Shown here piece by piece: positions 8,630 through 17,788 of a DNA stretch of 64,000 nt (positions are counted from its first letter, which is position 1; every line of letters starts with the position of its first letter). Both the position numbers and the translations under genes were made by a program. Where the stretch lies: assembly GCA_016177775.1 (NCBI GenBank), contig JACOUQ010000015.1, positions 1-64,000 of the forward strand, read 5' to 3'. The DNA is from Geobacter sp. Lineage in GTDB: Bacteria > Desulfobacterota > Desulfuromonadia > Geobacterales > Geobacteraceae. The notes beneath the pieces were generated by a model. It saw only the letters and a program-made list of their open reading frames with translations, searched no databases and was not told the origin of the DNA.

Positions 8630-9676
8630 ATGCCTATGAAAATATCCCACGCAATACTGCTTCTGGTCGTGGTGAGCCTTTGCTCCGCGTTCAGCATGCG
8701 ATTGTTTCAGGGGCTCGACGAAATGATGGCGGACGAGTACTGGGTTGTAGACACCGCCCAGGGTGATCACGGCTGGTACGGCATGGGGCTCCTTCCGCAT
8801 GTGAAGAAGATGCCTAAGGACGTGGTCAAGGCTGCAAATACCGATACGGATCCGGCAAACAATCTGATCATCTACGCCCAGAGCGGCGACTTTGCCGGCA
8901 ATTCGGTGTACGGCATCTGCTACGGCATCCCGCTGATCATGTACCTGATCTGGTTTGCCTTCATCATTGGTTTTCCTGACAAGGTCGATCCCTATCTGCT
9001 GCCGCGCAGGCTTTTCACCATTGCGGCAGTAATAGCCTGCTCGGTGATTGTCAATCTGTTCCTGATGCGAATTACAGCCGACTTCGCCCGCGACCCCATG
9101 GCCCGTATCGCCAACGTCGCGGGGAACCACGCGTCGCTCTTGTTCCACAATGCGGGTATCTGGTTTGCCATACTCTTCTCTGCGCTCGGCACCCACAGCC
9201 ACTCCATGCAGGAGTCGAGCGCCCCTGACAGCCGCATCTGGCGGTCACAGGCCAACGAGAAGTTCAACTGGATGTTCATCCTGCTTGCCGCCGTCACCAT
9301 CCTCGAAATTGTGCTGGTGCAGAACAAACTGGCTATCCCCGACGCGGCGGTCGACTACTCGGTCTGGATAATCTGGGTGGTGATTTTCATGCGGATGTAC
9401 GGCTTCTCCCCCAAATACTGGGTCAAGCGGGCCAAAGGTATAACCATCATGGTGGTAGGCACAATTCTGACGCTGCCGGTATTCTATCTCCTTGAACGGG
9501 CCACCGGAACGCTGGGCGCCGGCTTTGCCTCCCCGATCCTCACCAAGGCTCTCGGCGCGGACCACCAGAACATCGGACTTTCCCTGATGGTCTCGATCTA
9601 TCTCATCTTCTGGATGGAGTTTTCGGCGGCGATACGGATGAACGGGCCGGCGAAAGCGGCGGTTGAGAAGAGGTGA
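8630..9676 (+). CDS. Polytopic membrane protein of unknown function
   Basis: A 348-residue protein with a signal-anchor-like N-terminus (ISHAILLLVVVSLCSAF), a periplasmic stretch of about 75 residues, then roughly seven more membrane helices. Histidines cluster in helix-proximal positions (GNHASLLFHNAGIW, GTHSHSMQ), as in membrane proteins that bind haem or metal, but there is no CxxCH and no family I can name. The start is the first of two nearby ATGs, 9 bases after CGGAGG; ATG 8636 is possible. It closes the cluster begun at 8013 and is followed by a strong terminator, so the four genes probably form one RpoN-dependent unit. Confidence 0.75.
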   Translation: MPMKISHAILLLVVVSLCSAFSMRLFQGLDEMMADEYWVVDTAQGDHGWYGMGLLPHVKKMPKDVVKAANTDTDPANNLIIYAQSGDFAGNSVYGICYGIPLIMYLIWFAFIIGFPDKVDPYLLPRRLFTIAAVIACSVIVNLFLMRITADFARDPMARIANVAGNHASLLFHNAGIWFAILFSALGTHSHSMQESSAPDSRIWRSQANEKFNWMFILLAAVTILEIVLVQNKLAIPDAAVDYSVWIIWVVIFMRMYGFSPKYWVKRAKGITIMVVGTILTLPVFYLLERATGTLGAGFASPILTKALGADHQNIGLSLMVSIYLIFWMEFSAAIRMNGPAKAAVEKR

Positions 9677-9717
9677 GCTGGAAGGCTGAATAGAGAATGG
9701 TGAATGGAGAAAAAACG

Positions 9718-9746
9718 AAGGGGCAGCGGATTCCGCTGCCCCTTTG
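9718..9746. terminator. Bidirectional Rho-independent terminator
   Basis: A perfect 12-bp stem, AAGGGGCAGCGG with CCGCTGCCCCTT, and a 3-base loop, A-rich on the left and T-rich on the right. It sits between the convergent genes ending at 9676 (plus) and 9821 (minus). Confidence 0.8.
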
Positions 9747-9820
9747 CTATTTGCAAGTTTGTGAAGGTTTTCTCTCTGCGACTCTGACTCTCTGTGCCTC
9801 TGTGTTGAAGCAGACGTTGA

Positions 9821-10702
9821 TTATTTGTTGATGATTTTGGCGAGGGGGTATTCGATGATCCCTTCGGCGCCTGCCTTGATAAGCTCCGGTATGATCCTGC
9901 GCACGTCCTTTTCGTTCAGCACGCTTTCGACCGATACCCATTCAGAGTTGTAGAGATGGGCCACTGTGGGGTTCTTGAGGCTGGGGAGAATGCCGATGAT
10001 CGCTTCCACCTGCTCCTTCGGTGCATTCATCTTGAGCCCCACCATCCCTTCCGCATCCAGGGCCGCGGTGAGCAGCGTGGCGATCTGGCGAATCTTCTCC
10101 TGTTTCCACGGGTCGTTCCACGACTTTTTGTTGGCGACCATCACCGGCACCGATTGCATGAGGTCGCAGACGATCCGGAGGTTGTTGGCCCGGATGGTGG
10201 AGCCGGTCTCGGTCACCTCCACGATGGCATCGCACAGCCCGTCAACCACCTTGGCCTCGGTTGCTCCCCATGAGAACTCGACGTTTACCGGGATGTTCCT
10301 CTCTGCGAAGTAGCGCTTGGTGAAGCCGACCAGTTCGGTGGAGATTGTCGCGCCATGAAGGTCTTCCGGCTTTTGCACCGGAGAATCCTGGGCCACTACC
10401 AGCACCCAGCGGACCGGGCGGCGCGAAACCTTGGAATATACCATCTCGCAGACTTCCACCACGTCCGAGTCGTTCTCTTTCACCCAGTCCCTGCCGGCAA
10501 TACCGACGTCAATGGTACCGCGCTCGACGTATTTCCCCATCTCCTGGGGGCGGATCAGCTTGCAGTTGATTTCGCTGTCGTCGATGGTGGGAAAATAGCT
10601 GCGGGACGAGATATTGATCTGCCATCCCGCCTTCCTGAAAAGGTCAACGGTGGCGTCTTCCAGGCTCCCCTTCGGGATGCCGAATTGCAGTAAACTGGAC
10701 AT
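9821..10702 (-). CDS. hisG: ATP phosphoribosyltransferase, long form
   Basis: A 293-residue HisG catalysing the first step of histidine synthesis, ATP + PRPP to phosphoribosyl-ATP. Seen: N-terminal [23 protein letters not shown], the PRPP-binding stretch [16 protein letters not shown], and a C-terminal ACT-like regulatory domain from about 215. The length matches the long, hexameric, histidine-inhibited form that does not need HisZ. It lies downstream of hisI on the same strand with a word-type palindrome in the 95-base gap. The ATG encodes MSSLLQFG. Confidence 0.93.
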   Translation of the reverse strand: MSSLLQFGIPKGSLEDATVDLFRKAGWQINISSRSYFPTIDDSEINCKLIRPQEMGKYVERGTIDVGIAGRDWVKENDSDVVEVCEMVYSKVSRRPVRWVLVVAQDSPVQKPEDLHGATISTELVGFTKRYFAERNIPVNVEFSWGATEAKVVDGLCDAIVEVTETGSTIRANNLRIVCDLMQSVPVMVANKKSWNDPWKQEKIRQIATLLTAALDAEGMVGLKMNAPKEQVEAIIGILPSLKNPTVAHLYNSEWVSVESVLNEKDVRRIIPELIKAGAEGIIEYPLAKIINK

Positions 10703-10719
10703 TTCAGAACCTCATGAAT

Positions 10720-10795
10720 TTGCCACAGAGGCACAGAGACACAGAGGCTTCACAGAGAAAGATCATTCTCTGAGCCTCTGTGGCTCCGTGGCGGA
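10720..10795. repeat. Word-type intergenic palindrome (CACAGAGG family)
   Basis: The left arm (10720-10760) contains CCACAGAGGCACAGAGACAC and the right arm (10765-10795) contains CTCTGAGCCTCTGTGG. It fills the space between hisI and hisG. Relatives lie at 38124-38246 and 57924-58020, with a half copy near 9760-9810. Confidence 0.65.
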
Positions 10796-10797
10796 TT

Positions 10798-11178
10798 TTA
10801 TGATTTCTTATAGACCTGATTCGGATCGAACAGCGGGTTGGAATGCTCCACCCACTGGCCATTCTCCCACTTGACGTAAAAGCAGCTCCGGTTCCCCGTA
10901 TGGCAGGCGGCCGGGCCATTCTGTTTCACCTTGATGACTACCGTGTCGGCGTCGCAGTCAGTGTAGACTTCCTTCACTTCCTGCGTGTTTCCCGACTCTT
11001 CCCCCTTCATCCAGTACTTGTTGCGGCTGCGGCTATAGAACCAGGTCTTGCCGGATTCAAGCGTCAGATTCAGGGCCTTCTCGTCGAGAAATGCGACCAT
11101 GAGCACTTCGTTGGTTTCATGATCCTGAATGACTGCGGGGATCAGCCCCCCCATTTTCTGATAATCGAGTTTCAGCAA
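10798..11178 (-). CDS. hisI: Phosphoribosyl-AMP cyclohydrolase
   Basis: A 126-residue zinc enzyme opening the adenine ring of phosphoribosyl-AMP (third step of histidine synthesis). Seen: [40 protein letters not shown], metal ligands in DCDADTV, and [14 protein letters not shown]. Length is normal for the stand-alone cyclohydrolase without a HisE domain. Co-directional with hisG; the rest of the his genes are elsewhere. Confidence 0.94.
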   Translation of the reverse strand: MLKLDYQKMGGLIPAVIQDHETNEVLMVAFLDEKALNLTLESGKTWFYSRSRNKYWMKGEESGNTQEVKEVYTDCDADTVVIKVKQNGPAACHTGNRSCFYVKWENGQWVEHSNPLFDPNQVYKKS

Positions 11179-11292
11179 TGGAATTGCCCTCCTGGGAGAA
11201 AATTGTCGTTATTTAATACACCGGAGGGGAGAGGGTGTCAACAGGTTTGATGGCTGAGTGTGAAAGGGGAGAGGTGAGGGCCGGGGAGCATT

Positions 11293-11619
11293 TTACTGCT
11301 TCAGATGGTGGCACAGGGTACAGTTTTCCAGGATCCTGAAGACCCGCTCGCCATCGTGGCACTTGCCGCAATACTTGCCGGCGAAGAGGTCGTTCATGGC
11401 AATCCTGTGGGAGCCGAACTTCATTTCATGAAACAAGATCTCGTTGTGGCAGTCGTTGCATTCCATTCCAGAATTCTGGTGGTCGCCACAGTCGAATATT
11501 ACTACACCCATGGCGCTTTCACGATATGCGGGATGCTTGTAGGGTTCATCTGCCAGCACGTTTCCACCGATGATGCTTACGGCCAGGAATGTTGCAAAAG
11601 CAATTGACTCAACTTTCAT
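11293..11619 (-). CDS. Triheme c7-like periplasmic cytochrome
   Basis: A 108-residue exported protein with a cleavable signal peptide (about 1-23, ending VLADEP) and three CxxCH motifs (CNDCH, CGKCH, CTLCH). Extra histidines (HPAY, HQNS, FHEMKFGSHR) provide distal ligands. The layout fits the small c7/triheme family of Geobacter periplasmic electron carriers related to PpcA, which shuttle electrons to outer-membrane conduits. Start ATG follows GGAAG. It lies downstream of the methyl-accepting protein and two other cytochromes on the same strand, so these may share transcription or regulation. Confidence 0.9.
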   Translation of the reverse strand: MKVESIAFATFLAVSIIGGNVLADEPYKHPAYRESAMGVVIFDCGDHQNSGMECNDCHNEILFHEMKFGSHRIAMNDLFAGKYCGKCHDGERVFRILENCTLCHHLKQ

Positions 11620-11765
11620 TCAACTTCCTTAAAAATTACTGAGAGTTAGGTGTGGGGCTCGATTATTGATATTGTGCAAATTTCAGGGAAGAAAGTCAAT
11701 AGAGGTGTTGCAGTGCAACACCTTTTTTGATTTACGCAGGGGGAAGAGTGCTTTGCGTGAAGTGG

Positions 11766-13964
11766 TCAGGAGTCTTGGATGCTGAAACCTGCTATTTCGT
11801 TTTCCAGTATCCTGATCTGGGTGGAGAGGCCGTTTGCCGAGTCGTTCATGACACGGGTGGCGGCAAGGTTTGTGCCGGATGATTGGCGGATATCCGTAAC
11901 AGCGTCGACGATTCGTTCACTCTCGCGGCTCTGTTCGTCACAGGCATGCTTGATCTTCTTTATCATCTCGGTGATATTTTCCGTGGCCTTGGCTATGGCG
12001 CCGCTGACCTTGCTCTGCTCCTGGGTCGATTGCCGGACCTGGGCGGTCATCTCCTTCATTTTTTCGACCGCCACCATGATCAGCTCGCTCCCCTTTCCCT
12101 GTTCGCCCGTTGCCCGGGCTATCTGGGAGACCATCTCCGATACCTGCTCCATGGTTTCGCGGATCAGCTGGCTTCCCTTAGCCTGTTCCACGGTGGCCCG
12201 GGCGATCTCGTCGATGCGGGTGCCGGCCTTCTTTACCTCTTCCACTATATTCACAAGGGCATCGCCCGATTTTCTGGAAAGGTGCTCCCCTTCCACGATT
12301 TTCCCCTCGGCTAGGCTGATGGCTTCCACGGCGCGGGCGGTCTCCTGCTGCACCCCCTTGATGACGGACGCGATCTCCTGGGTGGAGCTGCTGGTCCGCT
12401 CGGCCAGGTCCTTGATTTCGTCGGCCACGACCATGAAGCCTTTGCCGTGCTCGCCTGCCTGGGCAGCGATGATTGCCGCATTCAGGGCGAGAAGGCTGGT
12501 CTGTCCTGTAACTTCTTCAATGACCGAGAGGATGGTGCCGATGTTGGTAACCCGCTCGGAGAGGGTGGAAATGGCTTCAGAGGTGATGGAGGAGGCCTTC
12601 CTGATCTCTTCCATTCCCGCAATGGTCGCTTCGACTGCGTTCTTCCCTTCCTCGGCCCCGTGCAGGACCTTTACCGAGATAGCGGCGGTGTCCGTGGCGC
12701 TTTGCTCCACCTGCTGGATCGAACAGCTCATCTCGGCTATGGATGACGCCGTCACGTTTGACGCTTCCACGAGATGGGCCACGCTGCCGTCGATCTGGCG
12801 TATGGAAGCGGCCATTTCGATGATGGAGGTGCTGACATTTTCAACAGTGAAGGCGAGATTTTCGGCATGAAGGGCAACCTCTTCGATGCTGGCCGCCATT
12901 TCCAGGGAGGAGGAGGAAGTCTCGGAGGCGGAGAGGGAGAGGCTGTCCACCCCTTCGGCAACCCCCTTGATGGACGAATCGATTTCCACCAGGGCGGCAG
13001 ATGTGGTGTCAACGCCATTTGCCTGCAATTCCGCGGCATTGACCACTGAAGATGATGTGTTATTGATGGTTTCGGATATTCCCCCCAGCTCCCCGATGGC
13101 CTTCTTGATTCTGCCGATCATGGCCGAAAGCCGGACTGCCATGGAGTTGAAGTCGTTTCCGAGCGTGCCCAGCTCGTCGCCCGAGTCGATCGATACCTGC
13201 GAAGTCAGGTCGCCCTCTGCCCCTTTGCTGAGGGAGGTGGCAATGGCGTTGATCCGCTTTACCAGGTAGCGGGTGGAGAGGCTGGCCAGAATGACCGCGA
13301 GTACAAGCGCGCCGATGATCACGGCTGTAAACGCCACGCTGGCGCCCCGCTTTATCATGGTCGCCTCATTGTTCGCCTCGGTCATCAGGTGTCCCACGGT
13401 TACCAGCAGATCGTCAACCGCCCCCCTTGTCTTGTCTGTCGACTCCATGAGGTCTGTCCGCGTAAGGCGCGACAGCTGCGCATCGCCGACGGAGGCCGCG
13501 CCGGCCCCCCCCTTCAGCAGCTCGGACTTGCGCCCGACTATGGTTTTCCCGACGGTTTCAAAGGCGGCGATGCTCTTCTGAAGTGCCTGGACCCGCTGTT
13601 CGAGCTCGCTTCCGGCCAGGGCAGCCGGTATGCCGAGCTTCGGGTTACCCTTCAGCATGATGTCACAGTAGCTCTTGAAAAAGTCGAGCTTTGCCTCGTA
13701 ATCCCCCTGGGAGAGGTCCAGGTCGTCCAGGTTACCTGCCATGGCCGCTTCCAGGAGGGTGACGCGGCACTCCTGAAGGTTCACCTTCAGGAGGACCACC
13801 AGCTTTTCCTGGGCAGCGCGGGCCTTCAGCATACCCTGGATCTTGCCTCCGACCTTGTTGATGCTCCAGATGCCGAAGGCGCCGGAAGCCGCGGTTAGGA
13901 GGGCCATGAAGAGGAAGAGCAGTATCAGCTTGTGTGACAGTTTCAGGTTCTTGATCCTGGCCAT
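11766..13964 (-). CDS. Methyl-accepting chemotaxis protein
   Basis: A 732-residue chemoreceptor. First membrane helix at about 13-35, periplasmic four-helix-bundle sensor to about 210, second helix about 212-232, HAMP, then a long signalling coiled coil with a hairpin tip near 488 ([20 protein letters not shown]) and many Glu/Gln-rich methylation heptads. In the tip, I replaces the usual E in NAAIEAA; otherwise it is canonical. The frame is open upstream: MRRHSR at 14027 would add 21 residues, but the ATG at 13964 gives the standard short cytoplasmic lead. No CxxCH in the sensor. It sits between cytochrome genes, so it may sense a redox-linked signal. Confidence 0.9.
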   Translation of the reverse strand: MARIKNLKLSHKLILLFLFMALLTAASGAFGIWSINKVGGKIQGMLKARAAQEKLVVLLKVNLQECRVTLLEAAMAGNLDDLDLSQGDYEAKLDFFKSYCDIMLKGNPKLGIPAALAGSELEQRVQALQKSIAAFETVGKTIVGRKSELLKGGAGAASVGDAQLSRLTRTDLMESTDKTRGAVDDLLVTVGHLMTEANNEATMIKRGASVAFTAVIIGALVLAVILASLSTRYLVKRINAIATSLSKGAEGDLTSQVSIDSGDELGTLGNDFNSMAVRLSAMIGRIKKAIGELGGISETINNTSSSVVNAAELQANGVDTTSAALVEIDSSIKGVAEGVDSLSLSASETSSSSLEMAASIEEVALHAENLAFTVENVSTSIIEMAASIRQIDGSVAHLVEASNVTASSIAEMSCSIQQVEQSATDTAAISVKVLHGAEEGKNAVEATIAGMEEIRKASSITSEAISTLSERVTNIGTILSVIEEVTGQTSLLALNAAIIAAQAGEHGKGFMVVADEIKDLAERTSSSTQEIASVIKGVQQETARAVEAISLAEGKIVEGEHLSRKSGDALVNIVEEVKKAGTRIDEIARATVEQAKGSQLIRETMEQVSEMVSQIARATGEQGKGSELIMVAVEKMKEMTAQVRQSTQEQSKVSGAIAKATENITEMIKKIKHACDEQSRESERIVDAVTDIRQSSGTNLAATRVMNDSANGLSTQIRILENEIAGFSIQDS

Positions 13965-14031
13965 ATCGATTCCCTGGTCCCGAGGGGATGGCGGCGCTGC
14001 GGCCTTTAGCCGGCTGTGACGCCGCATGATC

Positions 14032-14391
14032 TTATTTTCCCGCTTCCACAAGGAGGTAATTCAAAAGGTCGACGACTGTCTTGACTTCCTGCTTGTTCAT
14101 GTTGGAGTCGGGCTTGCGCATCATCTTGATGCCGTACGCCCTTGTGGCGTTTCTGTCAAAGGGTTGTCCCGAGATGGGTGCGATGCCGCTTGTAAGGGCG
14201 ATGATGGTCCGTTCCATTGTGTGACATTTTATGCATCTGACCCGCATGATTTCATAGCTGGCCTTCATGTCGGCCGGGAATGCCGATGGGTCGAGGCGCA
14301 TGGCGTCCCCCCTTCCGACGACCTTCAGGCCGGCGTGGGCGGTGGCAATGGTGAGCAGCATTATGAATGCGGTGGTGACTAGCGTTTTCAT
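14032..14391 (-). CDS. Monoheme c-type cytochrome
   Basis: A 119-residue exported protein: signal peptide about 1-20 (ending ATAHA), then one haem site (CIKCH) with a likely distal Met from KMMRKP. This resembles small class I-like or quinohaemoprotein-type cytochromes. The frame opens at 14427, but the ATG at 14391 has GAGGAG upstream and begins a proper signal peptide. The stop lies just before the chemoreceptor, implying cotranscription; the barrel-type cytochrome at 14456 is upstream on the same strand. Confidence 0.85.
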   Translation of the reverse strand: MKTLVTTAFIMLLTIATAHAGLKVVGRGDAMRLDPSAFPADMKASYEIMRVRCIKCHTMERTIIALTSGIAPISGQPFDRNATRAYGIKMMRKPDSNMNKQEVKTVVDLLNYLLVEAGK

Positions 14392-14455
14392 TATAGACGG
14401 TTCTCCTCGGCTCAAAATTGACAGCAATTAAATGCAATCGTCATTCCATAATCGA

Positions 14456-15739
14456 TCAGAGGCTGAAGGTCAGACCCAGCAGCGCGGTCCGGTTGACCGT
14501 AGACGGCGCGTCCTCATAGATATACTGGAGCTGGACCTTGGTGTTCTGCAGCGGAGCATAGGCGATCCCCGGAATGTAGCGCCGGGTGATTCCCGCGCCG
14601 TCGTCCTGGTATTCGTAACGAAACAGCGAAATGGCGTTAACTGGCGAACCGAGCATATACTCCGCTTCTCCCGCCAGAACCGTGGAGTTGCGTGTGTCAG
14701 GAGATGTGCTGCTGAAGGTGGGGTTGTTGTCCCTGCCGTGTACGCCGGCAAACTTCAGGTGCAGCCGCTTGTAGAGGAGGTCAACATCAGCACCGGCGCG
14801 GTAGAAGAAGTTGCCCACATCGGCAGAGCTCTCATTGCGGCCGAAATAGGTATAGGCGCCGGTGGTGATGGTCAGGTAATCCCATACGCTCTCTTCTTCC
14901 AGGCTGATTTCCGGCTCGTTGCCGAGGAAATCAGTGCCGCTGAACTTGTAGGAGATGTGGCCATAACCCTCCTTGGTGTTCTGGTTGTCCCGGTCGACGA
15001 TGCCGCCGGCCACGAACAGGCGGGAGCCGAGCACTGCGTTGGCCTCCAGGGCATCCCCGGTAGACTCCAGGGAGAACTGGGAACTCCCCACGGTATAGGC
15101 ATAGGGGGCGAAGGATGTGACTGTTACCTTGTTGCTCTGCTTCCAGAGGGAGAGCTTCGGCTCGAAGCGGCCGACTTTCAGGTTTACCGGTGTCCCCATG
15201 GCATGGCGCCATACCAGGAAGAGTTCGTCGATGTCCGAGCGGTTGTTGGTCGGGGTGTTGCTGGTAGAGGGAGAGTAGGCCCCCTGGGTGTAAAGGTTGT
15301 AAGTGATGAAAAAGCCGGCCTTGTCGCGGAAAGCGCCGCCGGCATGGAGCCGCAACGATCTTGTAGCAAGGTCGAGCTTGTCCTCTGCGTCGGCATTGTA
15401 GGAAAGATCGGCCGAGGCCGCGAATGAGACCGGGATCTGTTCGGGGATGGCCGAAAGCCACAGGGCTTCGTCTTTCTTGTCCTGAACGGTGGGCGCTGCT
15501 GTTGTGGTTGCCACTGACTCAGCAGACTTGGCCGCTTTCGGCTTGCCGGGATAGACGTAACTGTTTTTCAGGAAGGCTTCGCCGAATTCGTTCAGCTGGG
15601 GAAAGATTGTGTGGCAGGTTGAGCACTCCGCTTTGTGCTGTCTGGCGAAGGCGGGAATGGCATAGGATGTTGACGGGTTTGCAATGGTAAAGACAGTGGC
15701 GACAACAAGATACAAAACGAAACCAAACAACAAGTGCAT
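14456..15739 (-). CDS. Monoheme plus outer-membrane beta-barrel protein
   Basis: A 427-residue exported protein. A signal peptide (about 1-28) is followed by one haem motif (CSTCH, with FPQLNEFGEAF) and then a long region (about 90-427) of alternating polar and hydrophobic short strands. It ends in LLGLTFSL, the aromatic/hydrophobic C-terminal signature of outer-membrane barrels. The haem segment resembles the N-terminal cytochrome part of Geobacter porin-like proteins. It may be an outer-membrane component of an electron conduit. Start ATG 15739 is preferred because AAGGGGG lies at the right distance. Divergent from the decaheme gene at 15988. Confidence 0.8.
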   Translation of the reverse strand: MHLLFGFVLYLVVATVFTIANPSTSYAIPAFARQHKAECSTCHTIFPQLNEFGEAFLKNSYVYPGKPKAAKSAESVATTTAAPTVQDKKDEALWLSAIPEQIPVSFAASADLSYNADAEDKLDLATRSLRLHAGGAFRDKAGFFITYNLYTQGAYSPSTSNTPTNNRSDIDELFLVWRHAMGTPVNLKVGRFEPKLSLWKQSNKVTVTSFAPYAYTVGSSQFSLESTGDALEANAVLGSRLFVAGGIVDRDNQNTKEGYGHISYKFSGTDFLGNEPEISLEEESVWDYLTITTGAYTYFGRNESSADVGNFFYRAGADVDLLYKRLHLKFAGVHGRDNNPTFSSTSPDTRNSTVLAGEAEYMLGSPVNAISLFRYEYQDDGAGITRRYIPGIAYAPLQNTKVQLQYIYEDAPSTVNRTALLGLTFSL

Positions 15740-15864
15740 GAAATCCCCCTTTGATTGCAAATTAACAATTAAAGACTTGACTCTGTTTAGCGAATGAAGT
15801 TGTACGAATTTTCACTTATAATAAAAAGCTGTTTGTATAGTCATAAGATTAAGTAAATCTTAAC

Positions 15865-15894
15865 TTGACATGACTGAAACGCCTATAGTAATAC
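15865..15894 (+). promoter_or_regulatory. Candidate promoter of the decaheme gene
   Basis: A consensus TTGACA (15865-15870) is followed 18 bases later by TAATAC (15889-15894), in the A+T-rich 248-base space between the divergent cytochrome genes. The -10 is weak. No riboswitch fold was recognised in this space. Confidence 0.35.
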
Positions 15895-15987
15895 GATAAA
15901 GTAAATGTTCTGTCAACTCGACTTTTTCGCTTTTGCGTCATATAGTTATCGTTGCTTGCGGTTAAGGCTTTTGCGGGGGTGTTTGGG

Positions 15988-17670
15988 ATGAAATGGCGTT
16001 ATTGGAGTGCGATGGCGGGGGTTGCCCTGCATATCATGATAACCGCCGGTTGCGGCAGCAACAGCGGAGGATCTTCTTCGGATTCGGTAGCTTCCACGGC
16101 GGCCGCCTGCATTAGCTGTCATTCTTCGGCTGTTTCGCCGGTTACGGGGCTGAATATTGCCACTGAATGGCAGGCATCCACCCACAGCACCCAGAACGCG
16201 GCCAGCTGCTATGACTGTCACGAGCCTGACCCAACCCACCCCTCCAACTGCAACCTGTGCCATGGCGGCGGGACGCTCTCCACCGAATCGGCGCGGCATG
16301 ATGTCAGCACCAATCCCGATGCCGATGACAAGTGCAAGAAATGCCATGGCATTGAGGCGACCAGGGCCCAAACGGGAAGCGTTTACGGATTCTCAACCGC
16401 CGCACTGTTCCGTGCCCATTTCAACAACATTACTGCTTCCTTTGTCAGCACCCGTTACAGGAAGAATTGCCGCAAATGCCACAATCCCCATAATCCAACC
16501 GGCCATATCTCGATCAACCAGGAGTGGAAACAAAGCGGTCACGGCAATAATTATGAGCCCCCTTGGAACTATAGAAATAATTTTAAAACGCAGGGGACGG
16601 CCGGGGCCAATCCCGCGACCACCTACGGCAAACAATGCGTCAGATGCCATACTGCTACAGGGTACATCAATTACGTATCGTCCAATTTCACCGACATAAG
16701 CCCTTGGGGCCTTGCGGAATATAACGCGGGAGACAAGACCAACCAGGTTCTGGCATGCAACGCCTGCCATGATGATGGCAACGGAAACACTTACGCATTC
16801 AAGAGGCGCTCTGTGCCGCAAGTCACAGCTTATTATGCCTACTCGACCGTATATACGAAAAAGTTTGTCCTTTCCCATCAATTTCCCGACTTGGCTACTT
16901 CCAACATCTGTATGTCATGCCATACTGGCAGGGAAATCGGCGCGGTTATAACCGAGGCGAAGAACAGAGGCTTCAGCAATTTTTCAACCAGCCTCATCAA
17001 TTCCCACTACTTGACCGGCGGAGCAACGGTTTTCAAAATAAGCGGATACGAGTATTCAGGTCCGGGTAGGTCATACGAGAATAATTCAAATTATGCTCAC
17101 GACAGAATAGGGATTGGAAACTATAACTCCACTGGAAGCGACGGTCCTTGTGTAACTTGCCATTTAAAACCTAAGCGTCACTCATTCCTGCCGGTTGTAA
17201 AGAGCGGGACCACAATTACATCAGTCGTCAGTACAGTTTGCGCCAACTGCCACCCAGGCGGGTGGCAGACTACGGACTCTTATGGAGTGCTTGATCTCCA
17301 ACTTAAGAAGGCAGGTTATCTTGCGGCTATCGAAGCTTTGAAACAACAGATCAAGGCAAAGAATTATAATGTCAATACTACTGGATCCCAAGATTGGGAA
17401 AGGGCTTATGGGGCAGCAGGCGGTCCAAATACAATGGGCGCGTTTTTCAATTACTATCTGTTGTCCCATGATTACGGTGGATTCGCCCACAACAGCCGTT
17501 ATGTCAAACGGCTCCTCTATGATTCCATCGACTGGATGTATGACGGTATCCTGGATGCCGACGATGTTGAAAGCGCAATCGAAAATCTTTACAGCTTGGG
17601 CAAACTAACGTTACAACAGAAAACCGACGCCATCGACTACATACTTGGAGGTTCCGGGAGCAGGCCATAA
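15988..17670 (+). CDS. Decaheme c-type cytochrome lipoprotein
   Basis: A 560-residue exported protein with ten CxxCH motifs (CISCH, CYDCH, CNLCH, CKKCH, CRKCH, CVRCH, CNACH, CMSCH, CVTCH, CANCH), clustered in the first 440 residues. The N-terminus is a lipoprotein signal (AGVALHIMITAGC) followed by a Ser/Gly-rich linker, so it is probably lipid-anchored at the outer membrane. The last 120 residues lack haems. Decaheme-scale lipoproteins of Geobacter pass electrons to extracellular acceptors; no named Omc family is assigned. ATG 15988 begins the signal; the frame is open from 15952. A strong terminator follows. Confidence 0.88.
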   Translation: MKWRYWSAMAGVALHIMITAGCGSNSGGSSSDSVASTAAACISCHSSAVSPVTGLNIATEWQASTHSTQNAASCYDCHEPDPTHPSNCNLCHGGGTLSTESARHDVSTNPDADDKCKKCHGIEATRAQTGSVYGFSTAALFRAHFNNITASFVSTRYRKNCRKCHNPHNPTGHISINQEWKQSGHGNNYEPPWNYRNNFKTQGTAGANPATTYGKQCVRCHTATGYINYVSSNFTDISPWGLAEYNAGDKTNQVLACNACHDDGNGNTYAFKRRSVPQVTAYYAYSTVYTKKFVLSHQFPDLATSNICMSCHTGREIGAVITEAKNRGFSNFSTSLINSHYLTGGATVFKISGYEYSGPGRSYENNSNYAHDRIGIGNYNSTGSDGPCVTCHLKPKRHSFLPVVKSGTTITSVVSTVCANCHPGGWQTTDSYGVLDLQLKKAGYLAAIEALKQQIKAKNYNVNTTGSQDWERAYGAAGGPNTMGAFFNYYLLSHDYGGFAHNSRYVKRLLYDSIDWMYDGILDADDVESAIENLYSLGKLTLQQKTDAIDYILGGSGSRP

Positions 17671-17704
17671 GAACAGGCTTGTCTTATTCGAAATCCTTTC
17701 CAGT

Positions 17705-17747
17705 AAAAAAGCGGCCCCCGGCAAAATCGCCAGGGGCCGCTTTTATT
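17705..17747. terminator. Bidirectional Rho-independent terminator
   Basis: A-tract, stem AAAAGCGGCCCC with GGGGCCGCTTTT, inner GGC/GCC pairs, then a T-tract. It separates the convergent decaheme and aguB genes. Confidence 0.85.
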
Positions 17748-17788
17748 TGAAGTTCGTAGATCAACGACGGCTCGATTGCAAATCAGAA

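Noticed and set aside
15770..15950. c-di-GMP riboswitch upstream of the cytochrome genes
   Set aside because: Geobacter often has one before cytochromes, but the conserved GEMM core and paired arms are not visible here.
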